A stretch of 64,000 nucleotides of DNA, taken from NCBI RefSeq assembly GCF_021278985.1, contig NZ_CP082833.1, positions 4,960,001-5,024,000 of the forward strand, read 5' to 3'. Both the position numbers and the translations under genes were made by a program. How positions within the stretch are numbered: the first letter of the stretch is position 1; each line of letters begins with the position of its first letter. Source of the DNA: Citrobacter rodentium NBRC 105723 = DSM 16636 (GTDB taxonomy: Bacteria; Pseudomonadota; Gammaproteobacteria; Enterobacterales; Enterobacteriaceae). Below the pieces are notes generated by a model. The model was not told the origin of the DNA and did no database searches. It saw only the letters and a program-made list of their open reading frames with translations. Shown here piece by piece: positions 61,401-64,000 of this stretch.

Positions 61401-61611
61401 GGCGTTCATTCTGGGCGTTATGCCGCTGGTTATCAGCTCCGGCGCAGGCTCCGGCGCGCAGAACGCTGTTGGTACGGGCGTTATGGGCGGGATGGTCACC
61501 GCGACCGTGCTGGCTATCTTCTTCGTTCCGGTCTTCTTTGTGGTGGTACGCCGCCGCTTCAGCCGGAAGAGTGAAGACGTTGAGCACAGCCATGCCGTAG
61601 AGCATCGCTGA
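58462..61611 (+). CDS. acrB: AcrB, RND multidrug efflux pump
   Basis: A 1049-residue proton-driven trimeric inner-membrane pump that exports antibiotics, dyes, detergents and bile salts. It opens [24 protein letters not shown]. Twelve helices with two large periplasmic loops; the proton-relay Asp407 and Asp408 are in [16 protein letters not shown], and the Lys940-type residue in the [29 protein letters not shown] block near residue 930-950. E. coli length is identical. Operon acrAB, repressed by AcrR, activated by RamA, MarA, SoxS and Rob. A terminator follows. Confidence 0.98.
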   Translation: [1049 protein letters not shown]

Positions 61612-61624
61612 CAATAACGTATTG

Positions 61625-61649
61625 AAGGCCGCGCAAGCGGCCTTTTTTT
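61625..61649 (+). terminator. Rho-independent terminator of acrAB
   Basis: GGCCGC-GCAA-GCGGCC with a tetraloop and a run of seven T, 14 bp after the acrB stop. Confidence 0.93.
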
Positions 61650-62104
61650 CGTCCGAAAGTTAAAGGCTTTTATTGAAACCGCGTTTTATCGCGCTCGAGA
61701 AAATAAAGTGATAATCCCCACCGCGCTCAAGGCTATTCTTAACAGCGTAAGCACAATCTTATTTTTTTCTTTACGCTTACAACATTAGGACAATTCCTGG
61801 CATTAAACTGACTGGCGTTTTGATCAACGTCGACTAAGCTGATGAAAAGATAAGGTAAGCTGATGAATAGTCAGCTCTGACAAAAATATCCCTTTTCGGG
61901 ACGGGTAAACGGCGTGCTATAATGATTAAACGAAGTCGTACTTTTATTAACTTAATTGTAATTTTTCGTAATATGACGATGAAAAGTTTTTTAGAGTAGA
62001 TTATAGTTAAATCGTCAGGAGGAGAGGGCAAGTTCCAGGTCTGTTAGCAGTACCCATCCCGAAAGGTGTCCGGTTAGTTAAAACCACGAAGAAGGGGATG
62101 CGTT
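61650..62104. other. Intergenic region upstream of tomB
   Basis: About 455 bp, AT-rich in its second half, holding the upstream sequence of tomB-hha. No convincing gene was seen on either strand. The size is like that between acrB and tomB in E. coli. Confidence 0.6.
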
Positions 62105-62479
62105 ATGGATGAATACTCACCCAAAAGACATGATATCGCACAGCTTAAATTTCTTTGTGAAACGCTTTATCATGACAGCCTTGCAAACCTTGAAGAAAGC
62201 AATCATGGCTGGGTTAACGACCCAACCTCGGCAATCAACCTTCAACTCAACGAACTGATAGAGCATATTGCCACATTCGCACTTAATTATAAGATTAAGT
62301 ACAATGAGGACAATAAGCTGATTGAGCAGCTCGATGAATATCTGGACGACACATTTATGTTGTTCAGCAGTTACGGCATTAATACGCAGGATCTGCAAAA
62401 ATGGCGGAAATCGGGAAACCGCTTGTTTCGCTGCTTTGTGACTGCCACTAGGGCGAATCCTGTTAGTTTGTCTTGTTAA
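62105..62479 (+). CDS. tomB: TomB, antitoxin of the Hha-TomB pair
   Basis: A 124-residue cytosolic protein matching E. coli TomB almost throughout (MDEYSPKRHDIAQLKFLCETLYHDSLANLEES; INLQLNELIEHIATFALNYKIKYNEDNKL; WRKSGNRLFRCFV). TomB counters Hha toxicity, through oxidation of an Hha Cys in the E. coli system, and affects biofilm. Directly upstream of hha, 27 bp apart. Confidence 0.96.
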   Translation: MDEYSPKRHDIAQLKFLCETLYHDSLANLEESNHGWVNDPTSAINLQLNELIEHIATFALNYKIKYNEDNKLIEQLDEYLDDTFMLFSSYGINTQDLQKWRKSGNRLFRCFVTATRANPVSLSC

Positions 62480-62506
62480 ATACTATTAAAATCATAGGTA
62501 AGATTT

Positions 62507-62725
62507 ATGTCCGATAAACCATTAACTAAAACTGATTACTTGATGCGTTTACGACGCTGCCAGACAATTGATACACTTGAGCGTGTGATTGAAAAAAATA
62601 AATATGAATTATCTGACAACGAACTGGCCGTATTTTACTCAGCGGCGGATCACCGTCTTGCAGAATTAACCATGAATAAACTGTACGACAAAATTCCCAC
62701 TTCCGTGTGGAAGTTCATTCGCTAA
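62507..62725 (+). CDS. hha: Hha, H-NS-associated modulator
   Basis: A 72-residue protein nearly identical to E. coli Hha: LRRCQTIDTLERVIEKNKYELSDNELAVFYSAADHRLAELTMNKLYDKIP with the conserved Cys18. It binds H-NS filaments and strengthens silencing of AT-rich, horizontally acquired genes; it is also the toxic partner of TomB. GGTAAG precedes the ATG. Confidence 0.98.
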   Translation: MSDKPLTKTDYLMRLRRCQTIDTLERVIEKNKYELSDNELAVFYSAADHRLAELTMNKLYDKIPTSVWKFIR

Positions 62726-62902
62726 TACATCCCCCTTTCATCAGAAGTTTCGGATGTTTCGTGAAACATTATTATGGTTTGTATTAAGCACAGAAATACC
62801 TATGTGAATTCTGTCACAGTATGAATCAGGGAACGTACCCTGCCCGTCACTCTCCCTCTACTGTAGAGCGTCAGTTAACCCTAAACCTACGGTGGAGTCG
62901 GA

Positions 62903-63466
62903 ATGAGTGCAGAAAAGCAAAAAATGATCGCGGGTGAGCGGTATCGCCCGTCAGATGAAACCTTATGTCAGGACAGACTGCGAGCACGCCAGTGGCTTCA
63001 CCGCTATAACCATACCGCACCGGATGAAAAAGTCGAACGCCGGGAGATTCTGAGCGCGCTGCTTGGCCGGTGCGATAACCCTTATATCGAGCCCTCCTTC
63101 CGCTGCGACTACGGTTATAATATTTTTCTCGGCAAAGCGTTTTACGCCAACTTTGACTGCGTATTGCTTGATGTCTGTCCGATTCATATAGGTGATAACT
63201 GCATGCTGGCGCCGGGCGTGCATATTTATACTGCCACTCATCCTCTTGATGCCGCCGAACGCAACAGCGGTCTGGAATTCGGTAAGCCCGTCACCATTGG
63301 TGATAACGTGTGGATTGGCGGACGTGCGGTAATTAACCCTGGCGTGACGATTGGCGATAATGTGGTGGTGGCCTCCGGCGCGGTAGTGACGAAAAATGTC
63401 CCCGACGATGTCGTGGTGGCCGGGAATCCGGCGCGGATCATCAAACGCCTCTCCGGCGAATTGTAA
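62903..63466 (+). CDS. maa: Maa, maltose O-acetyltransferase
   Basis: A 187-residue left-handed beta-helix acetyltransferase that puts acetyl from acetyl-CoA on the 6-hydroxyl of glucose or maltose, possibly to detoxify excess sugar. Hexapeptide repeats are visible (IHIGDNCMLAPGVHIYTATHP; GKPVTIGDNVWIGGRAVINPGVTIGDNVVVASGAVVTKNVPDDVVVAGNPARII), with the catalytic His in the TATHPLD loop. Slightly longer than E. coli at the N-terminus. A GGTGGAG site precedes the ATG. Confidence 0.96.
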   Translation: MSAEKQKMIAGERYRPSDETLCQDRLRARQWLHRYNHTAPDEKVERREILSALLGRCDNPYIEPSFRCDYGYNIFLGKAFYANFDCVLLDVCPIHIGDNCMLAPGVHIYTATHPLDAAERNSGLEFGKPVTIGDNVWIGGRAVINPGVTIGDNVVVASGAVVTKNVPDDVVVAGNPARIIKRLSGEL

Positions 63467-63566
63467 CTGTTATGCTAAATTGTGGTTAATCTGTTACTTT
63501 CTTCAGTTGTAAGCCCTACTTAAAATAGGGCGTCACCTGCAACAGCTATAATCACGAAGGCAACGA

Positions 63567-64000
63567 ATGACAGAAATACAACGCCTGCTCACCGAAACCA
63601 TTGAAGATCTGAATGAGCGTGAAAAGCGCGATAATCGACCGCGCTTTAGTATCAGCTTTATCCGTAAGCATCCCGGATTATTTATCGGCATGTATATCGC
63701 CTGGCTTGCCACGCTGGCGGTTATGCTGCAATCAGACACGCTGGTCGATTCGGTCTGGCTGCTGGTGGTGCTTTTTATTCTGCTGAACGGCTTCTTCTTT
63801 TTTGATGTCGCCCCGCGCTATCGTTACGAAGATATCGACGTGCTGGACCTGCGGGTCTGCTACAACGGCGAGTGGTACAACACGCGTTTCGTTCCTCCGA
63901 CGCTGATTAATACCATTCTTCACTCTCCCCGCGTCGCTAACGAGCACAAGACGCAGTTACAGAAGATGTTAAGCCGCAAGGGCGAACTCTCGTTTTACGA
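63567..64000 (+). CDS. ylaC: YlaC, inner-membrane protein (partial, runs off the window)
   Basis: The ATG at 63567 opens a frame with no stop to position 64000 (about 144 codons). It reads MTEIQRLLTETIEDLNEREKR, then two hydrophobic helices (FIGMYIAWLATLAVMLQ; DSVWLLVVLFILLNGFFFF), then a soluble part with RYEDIDVLDLRVCYNGEWYNTRFV. This matches E. coli YlaC (156 residues), so only about a dozen residues are missing. Function unknown. It also follows maa in E. coli. Confidence 0.92.
   Translation, partial: MTEIQRLLTETIEDLNEREKRDNRPRFSISFIRKHPGLFIGMYIAWLATLAVMLQSDTLVDSVWLLVVLFILLNGFFFFDVAPRYRYEDIDVLDLRVCYNGEWYNTRFVPPTLINTILHSPRVANEHKTQLQKMLSRKGELSFY

Overview
The window reads as chromosome of an enterobacterium close to Citrobacter and Salmonella. 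The core gene order from ybdK to ylaC is the E. coli K-12 order read in the opposite direction, and protein after protein matches the E. coli family length. The ramR-ramA pair beside nfsB, which K-12 lacks, occurs in Salmonella, Citrobacter, Enterobacter and Klebsiella. The genus is inferred, not proven.

Layout. 1-0.35 kb: worn remnants of two insertion sequences (IS3 and ISL3 type). 0.45-7.8 kb: a GNAT acetyltransferase, ybdK-ybdJ, the multidrug regulators ramA/ramR with a perfect RamR operator, ybdF, nfsB, the mechanosensitive channel gene ybdG, and pheP carrying an internal amber stop. 7.8-11.1 kb: an accessory island beside tRNA-Arg(TCT) (argU) with a coiled-coil protein bearing an HPD motif, a decayed membrane-protein remnant in AT-rich DNA, and a membrane-anchored bactofilin. 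In E. coli this junction carries the DLP12 prophage and a fimbrial cluster. 11.4-19 kb: folD, ybcJ, a frameshifted ybcI, cysS, ppiB, lpxH, purEK and selU. 19.0-19.75 kb: a 13-copy tandem array of 57-bp REP-like units, followed by a porin gene where K-12 carries rhsD.

21-34 kb: ybbP/ybbA, tesA, ybbO, cnoX, fetAB, qmcA-ybbJ, cueR/copA (copper efflux, with the frameshift site for a short CopA(Z) product), ybaP, the small RNA ChiX and ybaK. 34-50.9 kb: ushA, fsr, ybaL, gsk, aes, hemH, adk, htpG (sigma-32 promoter), recR-ybaB-dnaX (with the gamma-subunit frameshift site), apt, ybaN, priC and rsmS. 51-52.9 kb: an Rpn-family nuclease gene split by a 1057-bp IS903/IS102-type element with a 9-bp target duplication. 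53-64 kb: mscK, acrR with its operator, acrAB, tomB-hha, maa and the start of ylaC.

How it works together. The window holds both ends of one drug-resistance circuit: RamR represses ramA, and RamA activates acrAB about 54 kb away, where AcrR is the local repressor. Three genes are broken: pheP by a point nonsense mutation, ybcI by a small deletion and the rpn gene by an IS. REP/BIME repeats fill most intergenic gaps. The most unusual parts are the bactofilin with a possible internal start, the HPD coiled-coil protein and the 57-bp array.
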